From positions 57,858 to 121,857 of the forward strand of contig NZ_JOEZ01000028.1 of assembly GCF_000721175.1 (NCBI RefSeq): 64,000 nucleotides of DNA. The letters are read 5' to 3'. Each line of letters begins with the position of its first letter. Positions within the stretch are counted from its first letter, which is position 1. Source of the DNA: Streptomyces anulatus. GTDB taxonomy: Bacteria; Actinomycetota; Actinomycetes; Streptomycetales; Streptomycetaceae. A program made the translations under genes and the position numbers. The notes below the pieces were generated by a model. It saw only the letters and a program-made list of their open reading frames with translations, made no database searches and had not been told where the DNA came from. Shown here piece after piece: positions 33,735 through 44,815 of the stretch.

Positions 33735-35984
33735 ATGAGCCAGCAGCCCAGCTCCGAGGTCCCGGACCAGCCCGCAGCCCAGCCGTCCGTCGGCTCACTC
33801 GCCGCGCACCGGCCGCACGCCACCCCCGCGCCCAACGGGGTCGGCTTCTCCACCGCGGCCGATCTGGATCCCGACCTCGACTCCGACGCGGACGCCTACG
33901 AACCCGACCGGGACGGCGACGAGCTGCCCCAGGGCCGCTTCCTGGACCGCGAGCGCAGCTGGCTCGCGTTCAACGAGCGGGTCCTGGAACTGGCCGAGGA
34001 CCCGGCCACGCCCATTCTCGAACGGGCCAACTTCCTCGCCATCTTCGCCTCGAACCTGGACGAGTTCTTCATGGTCCGGGTGGCCGGCCTCAAGCGCCGC
34101 ATCGCCACCGGCGTCGCCACCCGCTCCGCCTCCGGCCTCCAGCCCCGCGAGGTCCTGGACCTCATCTGGACCCGCTCGCGCGAGCTCATGGCCCGGCACG
34201 CCGCCTGCTACCAGCAGGACATCGCCCCGGACCTGTCCGACGAGGGCATCCAGCTGATCCGCTGGCCGGACCTGACCGAGAAGGAGCAGGCCCGCCTGTT
34301 CACCTTCTTCCGGCAGCGCGTCTTCCCGGTCCTGACCCCGCTGGCCGTCGACCCCGCGCACCCCTTCCCGTACATCTCCGGGCTCTCCCTCAACCTCGCC
34401 GTCGTCGTCCGCAACCCGGTCAGCGGCCACCGGCACTTCGCCCGGGTCAAGGTCCCGCCGCTGCTGACCCGCTTCCTGGAGGCCTCGCCCCAGCGGTACG
34501 TCCCCATCGAGGACGTCATCGCGGCGCACCTGGAGGAGCTGTTCCCGGGCATGGAGGTGCTGGCGCACCACATGTTCCGGGTCACCAGGAACGAGGACCT
34601 GGAGGTCGAGGAGGACGACACGGAGAACCTCCTCCAGGCCCTGGAGAAGGAGCTCATGCGCCGCCGGTTCGGCCCGCCGGTCCGCCTGGAGGTCGAGGAG
34701 TCCATCGACCCGTACGTCCTGGACCTGCTGGTCCGCGAGCTGAAGGTGTCCGACGCGGAGGTCTACCCGCTGCCCGGACCGCTCGACCTGACCGGGCTGT
34801 TCGCCATCGCCTCGCTGGACCGGCCGGAGCTGAAGTTCCCCAAGTTCATCGCGGGCACCCACCGGGACCTGGCCGAGGTGGAGTCCGCCTCCGCGCCCGA
34901 CATCTTCGCCGCCCTGCGCGAACGTGACGTCCTGCTCCACCACCCGTACGACTCGTTCTCCACCTCCGTCCAGGCGTTCCTGGAGCAGGCGGCGGGCGAC
35001 CCGGACGTGCTGGCCATCAAGCAGACGCTGTACCGCACCTCCGGCGACTCCCCGATAGTGGACGCCCTCATCGACGCCGCCGAGTCCGGCAAGCAGGTCC
35101 TCGTCCTCGTCGAGATCAAGGCCCGCTTCGACGAGCAGGCCAACATCAAGTGGGCCCGCAAGCTGGAGGAGGCGGGCTGCCACGTCGTCTACGGCCTCGT
35201 CGGGCTGAAGACCCACTGCAAGCTCTCCCTCGTCGTCCGCCAGGAGGGCGACACGCTGCGCCGCTACTCCCACGTCGGCACCGGCAACTACCACCCCAAG
35301 ACGGCCCGGCTGTACGAGGACCTCGGCCTGCTCACGGCGGACCCGCAGGTCGGGGCTGACCTCTCCGACCTGTTCAACCGGCTCTCCGGCTACTCCCGCC
35401 GCGAGACCTACCGCCGGCTCCTGGTCGCCCCGAAGTCCCTGCGCGACGGGCTGATCGCCCGGATCAACAAGGAGATCACCCACCACCGCGCGGGCCGCCC
35501 CGCCTACGTGCGGATCAAGGTCAACTCGATGGTCGACGAAGCGATCATCGACGCCTGCTACCGGGCCGCCCAGGCGGGCGTCCCCGTCGACATCTGGGTG
35601 CGCGGGATCTGCGCGATCCGCCCCGGCGTCGCCGGGCTCTCCGAGAACATCCGGGTCCGCTCCATACTCGGCCGCTTCCTCGAACACTCCCGGGTCTTCT
35701 CCTTCGGCAACGGCGGCGAGCCCGAGGTGTGGTTCGGCAGCGCCGACATGATGCACCGCAACCTCGACCGCCGGATCGAAGCCCTCGTCCGGGTCACCGA
35801 CCCCGCCCACCGCGCCGCACTCAGCCGACTCCTGGAGACCGGTATGGCCGACACCACCGCCTCCTGGCACCTGGGCCCCGACGGGAACTGGACCCGGCAC
35901 GCCACGGACGCGGACGGCCAGCCGCTGCGGCACGTCCAGGAAATGCTCATCGAAGCCCGGAGGCGCAGGCGTGCGACGCCCTGA
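33735..35984 (+). CDS. ppk: Polyphosphate kinase 1
   Basis: 749 residues. PPK1 makes inorganic polyphosphate from ATP reversibly. An acidic ~60-residue N-terminal extension precedes the N domain ([16 protein letters not shown]) and the two catalytic C domains. The autophosphorylated His is His494 in [12 protein letters not shown], with the second conserved His513 in [10 protein letters not shown]. In Streptomyces, ppk is induced by PhoP under phosphate starvation and affects antibiotic production. The CHAD-protein gene overlaps its 3' end by 14 bases. Confidence 0.96.
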   Translation: MSQQPSSEVPDQPAAQPSVGSLAAHRPHATPAPNGVGFSTAADLDPDLDSDADAYEPDRDGDELPQGRFLDRERSWLAFNERVLELAEDPATPILERANFLAIFASNLDEFFMVRVAGLKRRIATGVATRSASGLQPREVLDLIWTRSRELMARHAACYQQDIAPDLSDEGIQLIRWPDLTEKEQARLFTFFRQRVFPVLTPLAVDPAHPFPYISGLSLNLAVVVRNPVSGHRHFARVKVPPLLTRFLEASPQRYVPIEDVIAAHLEELFPGMEVLAHHMFRVTRNEDLEVEEDDTENLLQALEKELMRRRFGPPVRLEVEESIDPYVLDLLVRELKVSDAEVYPLPGPLDLTGLFAIASLDRPELKFPKFIAGTHRDLAEVESASAPDIFAALRERDVLLHHPYDSFSTSVQAFLEQAAGDPDVLAIKQTLYRTSGDSPIVDALIDAAESGKQVLVLVEIKARFDEQANIKWARKLEEAGCHVVYGLVGLKTHCKLSLVVRQEGDTLRRYSHVGTGNYHPKTARLYEDLGLLTADPQVGADLSDLFNRLSGYSRRETYRRLLVAPKSLRDGLIARINKEITHHRAGRPAYVRIKVNSMVDEAIIDACYRAAQAGVPVDIWVRGICAIRPGVAGLSENIRVRSILGRFLEHSRVFSFGNGGEPEVWFGSADMMHRNLDRRIEALVRVTDPAHRAALSRLLETGMADTTASWHLGPDGNWTRHATDADGQPLRHVQEMLIEARRRRRATP

Positions 35985-37086
35985 CCAGCAGACGACGACC
36001 CGGCCGACGCCGGACGCGGCCCCGGACACGACCTCGTCCCCGGCACCGCCCGCCGAGGCCACGGGGCCGGGGACGGAGCGCCTCCCCGACGCCACGGGGA
36101 CACGGGGCCCCATCGGGGACCTGACCACGGAGGCGGTCCTCGCGCCCTACCTCCGGCGGCAGGCCGCGGACTTCCTGCGCAGCCTGCGCCTGCACCACGA
36201 GCACAGCGCCCCCGCGGACTCCGGCGGCCACGACGCCGCGGCCGCCACCCGTGCGCTGCGCCGGGCGGCCCGCCGGATCAGCGGCTCCCTGCACACCTTC
36301 CGGGCCGCGCTCGACCCGCACTGGGCCGACCAGCTCCGCGCCGAACTGGCCTGGCTCTCCGGCATCCTCGCCCGCGAACACGCCTACGCGAACCGCCTCA
36401 GCCGGCTCGTCGAGGCCCTGCACCAGCTCTCCGGCCCGGCCCTCCCCGCCGCCCGGGGCGTCAGGGCCGCCGGGGAGGGCGCGACCTCCGACGCCCAGGG
36501 CCGCGCCGCCCTCGGGGTCGGGGCCGCGCGGGCCGGGGCGCTGCTGGAACGCCGCCTCACCCTCGCCCGGACCCGGTCCCACTCCGCGGCGCTCCAGGCG
36601 CTCGGCTCCTCCCGCTTCCACGCGGTCGCCGACGCCGTGGCGCTCCTGGCCTCCGACGTACCGCTGGCCCCCGGCACCGCCGGCGGTACCGCCGAGGCCC
36701 TCCTGGAGCCCGCCGAACGCGCCGAGCAACGCCTCCTCGCCGCGGTGGCCGCCCTCCCGCCCGACGACACGGAGCCGTACAACGAGGCCCAGGACGCGGC
36801 GTGGCACCAGGCCCGCCTGCTGCTGCGGCTGCACCGGTACGCCCACGAGGTCGTCCTCGGCGCCGTCGACCCGGTCCTGGCCGCTCCGGGGCACGCCCTC
36901 GACCTGCACCGGGACGCGGTGGAGGCGGCCGCGGCGGCGGCAGCGGCGGCCCGCACCCCCCGGATCGCGCCCGCCACGGCGTACGCGCTGGGCGTGCTCC
37001 ACGCGGACCAGCGCCACGACGTGGAGGCGGCGCGGGCGGTGTTCCGGGAGACCTGGCCGTACGCCACCGCCCTGAGCACCCCATGA
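35971..37086 (+). CDS. CHAD domain protein (polyphosphate-binding)
   Basis: 371 residues: a Pro/Thr-rich leader (~50) and a CHAD domain made of conserved His/Arg-rich helices ([53 protein letters not shown]). CHAD domains bind polyphosphate. GTG 35971 lies inside the end of ppk, and the NUDIX gene overlaps its stop, so ppk, CHAD and NUDIX form one translationally coupled unit. The protein probably anchors or senses the polymer made by PPK. Confidence 0.9.
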   Translation: MRRPDQQTTTRPTPDAAPDTTSSPAPPAEATGPGTERLPDATGTRGPIGDLTTEAVLAPYLRRQAADFLRSLRLHHEHSAPADSGGHDAAAATRALRRAARRISGSLHTFRAALDPHWADQLRAELAWLSGILAREHAYANRLSRLVEALHQLSGPALPAARGVRAAGEGATSDAQGRAALGVGAARAGALLERRLTLARTRSHSAALQALGSSRFHAVADAVALLASDVPLAPGTAGGTAEALLEPAERAEQRLLAAVAALPPDDTEPYNEAQDAAWHQARLLLRLHRYAHEVVLGAVDPVLAAPGHALDLHRDAVEAAAAAAAAARTPRIAPATAYALGVLHADQRHDVEAARAVFRETWPYATALSTP

Positions 37087-37538
37087 GCGGGAAGCCCCCG
37101 GGCAGCGGGCCCGCGAAGCAGCGCACCGGCACCGGCACCGTCCTGGCGGCGGGCTGCGTGCTGTGGCGCCGCGCCCCGGACGGGAACGGGGTGGAGGTCT
37201 GTCTGGTCCACCGGCCCCGCTACGACGACTGGTCCTTCCCGAAGGGCAAGCTGAAGCGCGGCGAGGAGCCGCTGGCCGCCGCCGTACGGGAAGTGCTGGA
37301 GGAGACCGGCCACCACTGCGCCCCGGGTGAGCGGCTGCCGACCTCCCGCTACGCGGTGGACGGCCGGCCCAAGGAGGTCGCCTACTGGGCGGCGGAGGCG
37401 ACCGGCGGCTCCTTCACCGCCAACGACGAGGTGGACCGCATCCTGTGGCTGGCCCCCGGCGCCGCCCGCGCCCGGCTCACCCGGCCCCGCGACGTCCAGC
37501 AGCTGACCGCCCTGCTGGACACCCTCGCCGCGCCCTGA
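37083..37538 (+). CDS. NUDIX hydrolase
   Basis: 151 residues with a NUDIX box GEEPLAAAVREVLEETGHHC (consensus GX5EX7REUXEEXGU) at about residues 60-80. The segment WSFPKGKLKRGE precedes it, as in diadenosine-polyphosphate or inositol-pyrophosphate hydrolases of the DIPP/MutT1 type. ATG 37083 overlaps the CHAD stop by 4 bases. Its place behind ppk and CHAD suggests hydrolysis of a phosphate-rich nucleotide or polyphosphate-related compound (inference). Confidence 0.9.
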   Translation: MSGKPPGSGPAKQRTGTGTVLAAGCVLWRRAPDGNGVEVCLVHRPRYDDWSFPKGKLKRGEEPLAAAVREVLEETGHHCAPGERLPTSRYAVDGRPKEVAYWAAEATGGSFTANDEVDRILWLAPGAARARLTRPRDVQQLTALLDTLAAP

Positions 37539-37639
37539 ACCGCGTTCCGATCCGCTTGACGATCCGCGCCCTGGCCATCGCCCTGAACCGCGCCCTTGGC
37601 GACCGCACGGGTCCGGCCCGCACCCGCCTGCCCGACACG

Positions 37640-37683
37640 GTTCACCTGCCGTTCACTCTCCCCCGTAGGCGCCTTCACCTGTT
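37640..37683 (+). promoter_or_regulatory. PHO box upstream of pstS
   Basis: Successive 11-bp units GTTCACCTGCC (37640), GTTCACTCTCC (37651), a degenerate unit (37662) and CTTCACCTGTT (37673) match the PhoP direct-repeat consensus. A possible -10 TAATTT follows at 37688-37693. PhoP-PhoR induction of pstSCAB under phosphate starvation is expected. Confidence 0.85.
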
Positions 37684-37796
37684 CTGCCTAATTTCGGACG
37701 TACAAGGTGCGCGGCGACAAGCCACAGCATCCCTCCTCATCGCACGCCGCCGTAGAACGAGAAGACCACGGCGGCTCCTGGAAGGAACACCCGAAA

Positions 37797-38936
37797 GTGA
37801 AGCTTCAGCGCAAGAACCGGCTTCGTGCCACCGCGCTCGGTGCCCTCGCCGTCTCCGGCGCCCTGGTCCTCACGGCGTGCGGTTCGGACGACAACAGCGA
37901 CGGCGGAACGGCCGGCGCCGGCGAGAAGACGAACGCCGCATCGAACATCACGTGCGACGACGCCAAGGGCCAGATCCTGTCCGCCGGCTCCAGCGCGCAG
38001 AAGAACGCCATGGACATCTGGGTCAAGGAGTTCCAGGCCGCGTGTCCCGGCGTGGAGATCAACTACCAGCCGATCGGCTCGGGCGGCGGCATCACCAAGT
38101 TCACCCAGGGCCAGGTCGCCTTCGCGGGCTCCGACTCCGCCCTGAAGCCGGAAGAGGTCGAGGCCTCCCAGAAGATCTGCACCGGCGGCAAGGGCATCAA
38201 CCTGCCGATGGTCGGCGGTCCGGTGGCCATCGGATTCAAGCTCGACGGTGTCGACGAGCTCGTCCTCGACGCCCCGACCCTCGCCAAGATCTTCGACACG
38301 AAGATCACCAAGTGGAACGACAAGGCGATCGCCGAGCTCAACCCGGACGCGAAGCTGCCGGACACCGCGATCCAGGCCTTCCACCGCTCCGACGAGTCGG
38401 GCACCACGCAGAACCTCAACAAGTACCTCAGCGTCGCCGCCCCCGACGACTGGAAGTTCGACGCCTCCTCGAAGTCCTGGGAGGCCAAGGGCGGCCAGGC
38501 CGCCAGCGGTTCGGCCGGCGTGGCCTCCGGTGTCAAGGACACCAACGGCGCCATCGGCTACTTCGAGCTCTCCTACGCCGCGGCCAGCGACATGACCACC
38601 GTCAAGATCGACACCGGCGCCGGCGCACCGGTCGAGGCCACCTCGGAGAACGCCTCCAAGGCCATCGCCGCCGCCAAGGTCAAGGGCACCGGCAACGACA
38701 TGGCCCTGGAGCTCGACTACGCCACCAAGGCCGAGGGTGCGTACCCGATCATCCTGGTGACGTACGAGATCGCCTGCGACAAGGGCAACAAGGCCGAGAC
38801 CCTGCCCTCCGTGAAGGCGTTCCTGAACTACGCGATCAGCGACGAGGGCCAGAAGGTCCTGACCGACGCGCACTACGCGCCGATGCCCGCCGAGATCGCG
38901 GCCAAGGTCCGCGAGATCGTTCCCACCCTGTCCTGA
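37797..38936 (+). CDS. pstS: PstS, phosphate-binding lipoprotein
   Basis: 379 residues. A lipoprotein signal with lipobox LTAC (Cys28) is followed by the periplasmic-binding fold. Phosphate-contact segments are visible: LSAGSSAQKNAMDIW, FAGSDSAL and RSDESGTTQNLNKYL. It captures phosphate outside the membrane and delivers it to PstCA. GTG 37797 follows GAAGGA. It is under the PHO box at 37640-37683. A hairpin after the gene may keep its mRNA more abundant than that of the downstream genes. Confidence 0.96.
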   Translation: MKLQRKNRLRATALGALAVSGALVLTACGSDDNSDGGTAGAGEKTNAASNITCDDAKGQILSAGSSAQKNAMDIWVKEFQAACPGVEINYQPIGSGGGITKFTQGQVAFAGSDSALKPEEVEASQKICTGGKGINLPMVGGPVAIGFKLDGVDELVLDAPTLAKIFDTKITKWNDKAIAELNPDAKLPDTAIQAFHRSDESGTTQNLNKYLSVAAPDDWKFDASSKSWEAKGGQAASGSAGVASGVKDTNGAIGYFELSYAAASDMTTVKIDTGAGAPVEATSENASKAIAAAKVKGTGNDMALELDYATKAEGAYPIILVTYEIACDKGNKAETLPSVKAFLNYAISDEGQKVLTDAHYAPMPAEIAAKVREIVPTLS

Positions 38937-38943
38937 CCCGGCC

Positions 38944-38974
38944 GCGGCCAGCCCCCCGAGCGGGGGCCGGCCGC
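38944..38974 (+). terminator. Hairpin between pstS and pstC
   Basis: A 13-bp stem with one mismatch (GCGGCCAGCCCCC with its complement) starts 8 bases after pstS. No T-run follows; it is probably a partial terminator or 3' stabiliser that raises PstS relative to PstCAB. Confidence 0.6.
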
Positions 38975-39029
38975 GCCTTCCGGTGCACCGCCGCCAGGAG
39001 CCGTGAGGCTCCGCAGACCGGAGAAACTG

Positions 39030-40022
39030 ATGGAAACAGCAACCGCACCCACGCAAGCGCCGCCACCCGGGCCGCCGACCGGCACCCCCCGTGGCAAGGC
39101 CCGCCCCGGCGACCGGATCTTCCTCGGTCTGTCCAAGGGCTCCGGGATCACCCTTCTCGTGATCATGGCCGCCATCGCGGCCTTCCTCGGCTACCGCGCC
39201 GTCCTCGCGATCTCCAAGGACGAAGCGAACTTCCTCACGACCTTCGAGTGGAACCCGGCCGGCGACCCGCCCGTCTTCGGTATCGCGGTCCTCGCCTTCG
39301 GCACGGTCGTGAGCTCGATCATCGCCATGGTCCTGGCCGTACCGGTCGCCATCGGCATCGCGCTGTTCATCTCGCACTTCGCGCCGCGCCGGCTGGCCGG
39401 CCCGATAGCGTACGTGGTGGACCTGCTCGCCGCGGTCCCCAGCATCATCTACGGCCTCTGGGGCGCGGTCTTCCTCGTGCCCTACCTCGACGGCCTGAAC
39501 AAGTGGCTGGACGAGTACCTGGGCTGGACCTACATCTTCGAGCGGACCAGCGAGGGCGTCGCCCGCAACCTCTTCACCGTCGGCATCCTGCTGGCGATCA
39601 TGATCCTGCCGATCATCACCAACGTCACCCGTGAGGTCTTCCTCCAGTCGCCGAAGATGCACGAGGAAGCCGCACTGGCCCTCGGTGCCACCCGCTGGGA
39701 AGTCATCCGGATGGCGGTTCTCCCCTTCGGCCGCTCCGGGATCATCAGCGCCTCGATGCTGGGACTGGGCCGCGCGCTCGGCGAGACGATGGCCGTCGCC
39801 GTAGTCCTCTCCCCGAGCTTCGTGCTCTCCGGACACCTGCTGGACCCGGGCGGCGGCACCTTCGCCCAGAACATCGCCGCGAAGTTCAACGAGGCGGACG
39901 AATTCGGCCGTGACGCCCTGATCGCCTCCGGCCTGGTCCTCTTCGTCATCACCCTGCTGGTCAACGGTGCGGCCCGCGCGATCATCGCCCGCCGCAAGGA
40001 GTACTCGGGGGCCAACGCATGA
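39030..40022 (+). CDS. pstC: PstC, phosphate ABC permease
   Basis: 330 residues with six transmembrane helices after a Pro-rich cytoplasmic leader. The EAA loop that contacts PstB reads EEAALALGATRWEVIRMAVLPF (residues about 210-231). It forms the channel with PstA. ATG 39030 has a GGAG site 6 bases upstream. pstA overlaps its stop by 4 bases. Confidence 0.96.
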   Translation: METATAPTQAPPPGPPTGTPRGKARPGDRIFLGLSKGSGITLLVIMAAIAAFLGYRAVLAISKDEANFLTTFEWNPAGDPPVFGIAVLAFGTVVSSIIAMVLAVPVAIGIALFISHFAPRRLAGPIAYVVDLLAAVPSIIYGLWGAVFLVPYLDGLNKWLDEYLGWTYIFERTSEGVARNLFTVGILLAIMILPIITNVTREVFLQSPKMHEEAALALGATRWEVIRMAVLPFGRSGIISASMLGLGRALGETMAVAVVLSPSFVLSGHLLDPGGGTFAQNIAAKFNEADEFGRDALIASGLVLFVITLLVNGAARAIIARRKEYSGANA

Positions 40023-41092
40023 GCCACACCGTCCAGGACAAGCGCCCCGTCGCCGCCCCGTCGCGCGGCACGCTCGCCCACGCCAGGATGCCCCGCTGGG
40101 CCCCGGCGGCCATCGCCGTCGGCTCGGTGGCCACCGGCTGCCTGATCGGCGTCGTGGCCGGCCTGGAGAGCCGGATCCAGTGGGGTCTGCTCTCCGCACT
40201 GACGTTCGTGGCCGCCACCTACTTCATCACCGCGAAGGTGGAGGGCAGCCGGCAGGGCAAGAACCGTGTCGCCACCAGCCTGGTCTGGGTCTGCTTCGCC
40301 CTGGCCATCGTGCCGCTGCTCTCCCTGGCGTGGATCACCCTCACCAAGGGCCTCACCGTTCTCGACGGCTACTTCCTCACGCACTCGATGAGCGGTCTCC
40401 TCGACGCCGAAGAGGGCGGCGGCGTCTACCACGCTCTGCTCGGCACCATCGAGCAGGTGGCCATCGCGGCGGTCATCGCGACCCCGATCGGCCTGCTGAC
40501 CGCCGTCTACCTGGTCGAGTACGGACGGGGAAGGCTCGCCCGAGCCGTCACCTTCTTCGTCGACGTCATGACGGGCATCCCGTCGATCGTGGCCGGACTC
40601 TTCGTCCTCGCGACCTGGAATCTCATGCTCGGCTTCGGCCCGTCCGGCTTCGCCGGCTCCCTGGCCCTCGCGATCCTGATGATGCCGGTGATCGTCCGCT
40701 CCACCGAGGAGATGCTCAAGCTCGTCCCGAACGAGCTCCGCGAGGCGTCCCTCGCCCTGGGTGTCCCCCAGTGGCGCACCATCCTGAAGGTGGTCCTGCC
40801 GACCTCGATCGGCGGCATCACGACGGGTGTGATGCTGGCAGTGGCCCGCATCACCGGCGAGACCGCCCCCGTCCTGCTGCTCGTCTTCGGCACGAAGCTG
40901 ATCAACCCGAATCCCTTCGAGGGAGCGCAGTCCTCGCTGCCGCTGTACGTGTACGAGCAGTACTCCGTCGGCACCGCGGCTTCGGTCGACCGCGCCTGGG
41001 CAGGCGCCCTGGTCCTGATCGCCTTCGTCATGATCCTCAACCTGGTGGCCCGCGGCATCGCCCGCTGGAAGGCCCCGCAGACCGGCCGCTGA
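40019..41092 (+). CDS. pstA: PstA, phosphate ABC permease
   Basis: 357 residues, longer than E. coli PstA because of an N-terminal extension with two extra hydrophobic segments (about 25-75). The transport core has six helices and an EAA loop [24 protein letters not shown] overlaps the pstC stop (ATGA). It partners PstC and PstB. Confidence 0.95.
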   Translation: MSHTVQDKRPVAAPSRGTLAHARMPRWAPAAIAVGSVATGCLIGVVAGLESRIQWGLLSALTFVAATYFITAKVEGSRQGKNRVATSLVWVCFALAIVPLLSLAWITLTKGLTVLDGYFLTHSMSGLLDAEEGGGVYHALLGTIEQVAIAAVIATPIGLLTAVYLVEYGRGRLARAVTFFVDVMTGIPSIVAGLFVLATWNLMLGFGPSGFAGSLALAILMMPVIVRSTEEMLKLVPNELREASLALGVPQWRTILKVVLPTSIGGITTGVMLAVARITGETAPVLLLVFGTKLINPNPFEGAQSSLPLYVYEQYSVGTAASVDRAWAGALVLIAFVMILNLVARGIARWKAPQTGR

Positions 41093-41117
41093 GGCCACCG
41101 AAAGTGAAGTGATCCAC

Positions 41118-41894
<777 letters not shown>

Positions 41895-41960
41895 GCCCGG
41901 CCCGCTCCACCCCACAGACGGCCTTGCGGTGCTGCATGGCGGTGCCACCACAAGGCGAAA

Positions 41961-42001
41961 GGGTCCGCCCCCGTTCTCGTACCGAGAACGGGGGCGGACC
42001 C
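41961..42001. terminator. Bidirectional terminator between pstB and pit
   Basis: GGGTCCGCCCCCGTTCTCG and its exact complement form a 19-bp stem around TAC, between convergent pstB and pit genes. Confidence 0.9.
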
Positions 42002-42043
42002 ACACGTGTAACCAACCGGCCGGGATCACTCCGTACCGACGGC

Positions 42044-43042
42044 TCAGCCGAAGAGCAGGAGAACCGCTCCGTAGCTCAGCGCGGCGACCAGCGCCGCGGC
42101 CGGCATGGTGATGAACCAGCCCAGGATGATGTTCTTCGCGACGCCCCAGCGCACCGCGTTCACCCGCTTGGTGGCGCCGACGCCCATGATCGCGGAGGTG
42201 ATGACGTGCGTCGTGGAGATCGGGGCGTGGAACAGGAACGCCGAACCGAACATGATCGAGGCGCCGGTCGTCTCCGCCGCGAAGCCCTGCGGCGGGTCCA
42301 GCTCGATGATCTTGCGGCCGAGGGTCCGCATGATGCGCCAGCCGCCCGCGTACGTCCCGAGCGAGAGCATCAGCGCACAGGCGATCTTGACCCAGATGGG
42401 GATCTCGTCGTCGGGGCCCTCGATGTCCGCGATGACCAGGGCCATCACGACGATGCCCATCGTCTTCTGCGCGTCCTGGAGGCCGTGGCCGAGCGCCATG
42501 CCCGCCGCCGAGACCGTCTGCGCGATCCGGAAGCCGCGCTTGGCCTTGTGCGGGTTGGCGTTCCGGAACATCCACATGATGCCGACCATCACCAGATAGC
42601 CGACGATCAGGCCGACGAACGGGGAGATGAACATCGGGATGACGATCTTCTCCAGCACGCCGGACCAGATGACGTCCGTGCCGCCGGCCAGCGCCGCCCC
42701 GACCATGCCGCCGAACAGGGCGTGCGAGGACGAGGAGGGGAGGCCGTAGTACCAGGTGATGAGGTTCCAGATGATCGCGCCGACCAGCGCCGCGAACAGG
42801 ATCCCCATCCCCTTCTGCCCCACGGGCGTGGCGATCAGGCCTTCGCTGACGGTCTTGGCGACCCCCTGGCCCAGGAAGGCGCCGGCGAGGTTCATCACCG
42901 CCGCCATCGCCAGAGCCGCACGCGGGGTCAGCGCCCGGGTGGAGACCGAGGTGGCGATGGCGTTCGCCGAGTCGTGGAAGCCGTTCGTATACGTGAAGCC
43001 GAGCGCGACACCGATGGTCACGATCAGCGCAAAGGTGTCCAC
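42044..43042 (-). CDS. Low-affinity inorganic phosphate transporter (Pit)
   Basis: 332 residues with about ten transmembrane helices and the duplicated PiT signature: GFTYTNGFHDSANAIAT near the N-terminus and FHAPISTTHVITSAIMGVG near the C-terminus. It imports metal-phosphate by proton symport when phosphate is plentiful. The DUF47 gene lies 5 bases upstream on the same strand, the common Pit partner. It is convergent with pstB. Confidence 0.95.
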   Translation of the reverse strand: MDTFALIVTIGVALGFTYTNGFHDSANAIATSVSTRALTPRAALAMAAVMNLAGAFLGQGVAKTVSEGLIATPVGQKGMGILFAALVGAIIWNLITWYYGLPSSSSHALFGGMVGAALAGGTDVIWSGVLEKIVIPMFISPFVGLIVGYLVMVGIMWMFRNANPHKAKRGFRIAQTVSAAGMALGHGLQDAQKTMGIVVMALVIADIEGPDDEIPIWVKIACALMLSLGTYAGGWRIMRTLGRKIIELDPPQGFAAETTGASIMFGSAFLFHAPISTTHVITSAIMGVGATKRVNAVRWGVAKNIILGWFITMPAAALVAALSYGAVLLLFG

Positions 43043-43047
43043 GAGGT

Positions 43048-43668
43048 TCAGGACTCCTTGACCGCGATGGTCTCCACGGTGTTGGCGACGTGCTCGAAAG
43101 CGTCAGCCGCCTCTTCCAGCACATCCACGATCTGCTTCAGCTTCAGCACCTCCATGGCGTCGTACTTGCCGTTGAAGAGCTGGGCCAGCAACTTGCGGTG
43201 GACCTGGTCGGCCTGGTTCTCCAGACGGTTGATCTCGATCCAGTACTCGGTGAGGTTGGCCATGGTCCGCAGCCCCGGCATGGCCTCGGCGGTCAGTTCC
43301 GCCGCCCGGGCCAGCACCTCGATCTGCTGTTCGACGCCCTTGGGGAGTTCCTGGACCTGGTAGAGGACGACCAGGTCGACGGCCTCCTCCATGAAGTCCA
43401 TGATGTCGTCGAGCGAGGACGCCAGCTTGTAGATGTCCTCGCGGTCGAACGGCGTGATGAAGGAGGAGTTCAGCTGGTGGAAGATCGCGTGGGTGGCATC
43501 GTCCCCCGCGTGCTCCGCTGCCCGCATACGCTCCGCGATCTCGACTCGGGAGGCAGCGTCCGCCCCGAGCAGTTCCATCAGGAGTTTCGAGCCCGTGACA
43601 ATGTTGTCCGCGGACGCGGAGAACATGTCGTAGAAGCTCGTCTCCCTGGGGGTCAGACGAAAGCGCAC
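43048..43668 (-). CDS. DUF47 (PhoU-like) Pit accessory protein
   Basis: 206 residues, all helical and PhoU-like (DUF47). Acidic metal-binding-type motifs are visible: MRAAEHAGDDATH and SSLDDIMDFMEEAVDL. DUF47 genes precede pit genes widely and are thought to regulate phosphate uptake through Pit. ATG 43668 is chosen. The short gap to pit argues for one operon. Confidence 0.93.
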   Translation of the reverse strand: MRFRLTPRETSFYDMFSASADNIVTGSKLLMELLGADAASRVEIAERMRAAEHAGDDATHAIFHQLNSSFITPFDREDIYKLASSLDDIMDFMEEAVDLVVLYQVQELPKGVEQQIEVLARAAELTAEAMPGLRTMANLTEYWIEINRLENQADQVHRKLLAQLFNGKYDAMEVLKLKQIVDVLEEAADAFEHVANTVETIAVKES

Positions 43669-43815
43669 GTGGGGTCCTCGGGGTGCTTTGGATTCGGTCA
43701 GGCTGATGCTAGGCGCATCATCCGGCCACGGCTAACCGGCGTTCTTCAGTGTCGCCCATCGGACAAGGCGTTCAGCACGGACCCCCGGTCACGTTTCGGC
43801 GGGATTCGTTACGAT

Positions 43816-43832
43816 ATACCCGGCAGGGGTAT
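43816..43832. promoter_or_regulatory. CsoR operator
   Basis: ATACCC-N5-GGGTAT, a perfect inverted repeat, matches the CsoR-type GC-rich palindrome and lies 95 bases upstream of the csoR gene. It indicates copper-relieved self-repression. Confidence 0.75.
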
Positions 43833-43926
43833 AAGCATGGCAAAGTGCGGCGTTGAACAGTCCAGCGCTTCACACACCGATTCGGCACGCAGCGGGACAC
43901 GTGAGAGCAACAACGGGAGGACGCAG

Positions 43927-44310
43927 ATGACCACGACCGGGACCACGGGGACGGAATCGGGGGGCGTGGCGGCCCCGGATTCGGGGGCGGCCGCCCCTGT
44001 GGACATCGTCACGGACCACGACCGCGGCATCCACGGCTACCACCACCAGAAGGGCGAGCACCTCAAACGGCTGCGCAGGATCGAGGGCCAGATCCGCGGC
44101 CTCCAGCGCATGGTCGACGAGGACGTCTACTGCATCGACATACTCACGCAGGTATCGGCGTCCACCAAGGCCCTCCAGTCCTTCGCCCTCCAGCTGCTGG
44201 AGGAGCACCTGCGCCACTGTGTCGCCGACGCGGCCGTCAAGGGCGGCGAGGAGATCGACGCGAAGGTCGAGGAGGCCACGAAGGCCATCGCCCGCCTGCT
44301 CCGCACCTGA
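43927..44310 (+). CDS. csoR: CsoR, copper-sensing repressor
   Basis: 127 residues of the CsoR/RcnR helical family. The copper ligands Cys69 (EDVYCIDIL), His94 and Cys98 (EEHLRHC) show the exact Cys-X24-His-X3-Cys spacing of CsoR. Cu(I) binding releases DNA. ATG 43927 follows GGGAGGA. No copper ATPase gene adjoins, so targets are elsewhere, but a matching operator lies in its own upstream region. Confidence 0.92.
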   Translation: MTTTGTTGTESGGVAAPDSGAAAPVDIVTDHDRGIHGYHHQKGEHLKRLRRIEGQIRGLQRMVDEDVYCIDILTQVSASTKALQSFALQLLEEHLRHCVADAAVKGGEEIDAKVEEATKAIARLLRT

Positions 44311-44347
44311 GGCCCTGCCGTGTGAGCGGCGGCGGGGGTCGCGCGCG

Positions 44348-44542
44348 TCACCCCCGGCGAGCGGCCTGCCGGGGGACCGTCGCCCAGGACTCCGCGCCCC
44401 GGACGTCGAGCACTTCGTCGATACGGTCGGGACTGAGGCGTTCCTCGCCCGCCGCCGACGCGGCGATCATCAGCTCGCCGCACAGTTCGATCTCGGCGAG
44501 GGCCACGAAGTCCTGAGCGTTCGGAGCGCTGAGCGTCACCAC
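44348..44542 (-). CDS. Conserved small hypothetical protein
   Basis: 64 residues from GTG 44542, with GAGAGG 8 bases upstream. The sequence VTLSAPNAQDFVALAEIELC then GELMIAASAAGEERLSPDRI predicts one or two helices and an acidic surface with a single Cys. No family recognised. It converges on csoR. Codon bias supports translation. Confidence 0.65.
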   Translation of the reverse strand: MVTLSAPNAQDFVALAEIELCGELMIAASAAGEERLSPDRIDEVLDVRGAESWATVPRQAARRG

Positions 44543-44815
44543 CTGCGTCACCTCTCTCTGCCGTCACCGGCCCCTGGGGCCTGCCGTCGAACTGCCGTCT
44601 GCCGCGCGACTCCCGGCACACCGGCTTCCCAGCCTAGGGAGCGCGACACGCACCGCGCATGGCACGGACGGACCATTTCAGCCCCCTCCCAACCGGCCCC
44701 ACCGCCCGGCCCGTCCCGGCCGCCGCCTCCCCTGAGGTCACGACCGGCCACCCGGCGCCGCGGGGCCCCGGCCCCGGCCACCCGGAACCGCGTCCCCGCC
44801 CACCGCCCGCACCCC

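Noticed and set aside
40507..41058. Minus-strand ORF opposite pstA
   Set aside because: Third-position bias and Pst family sequence support the plus strand.
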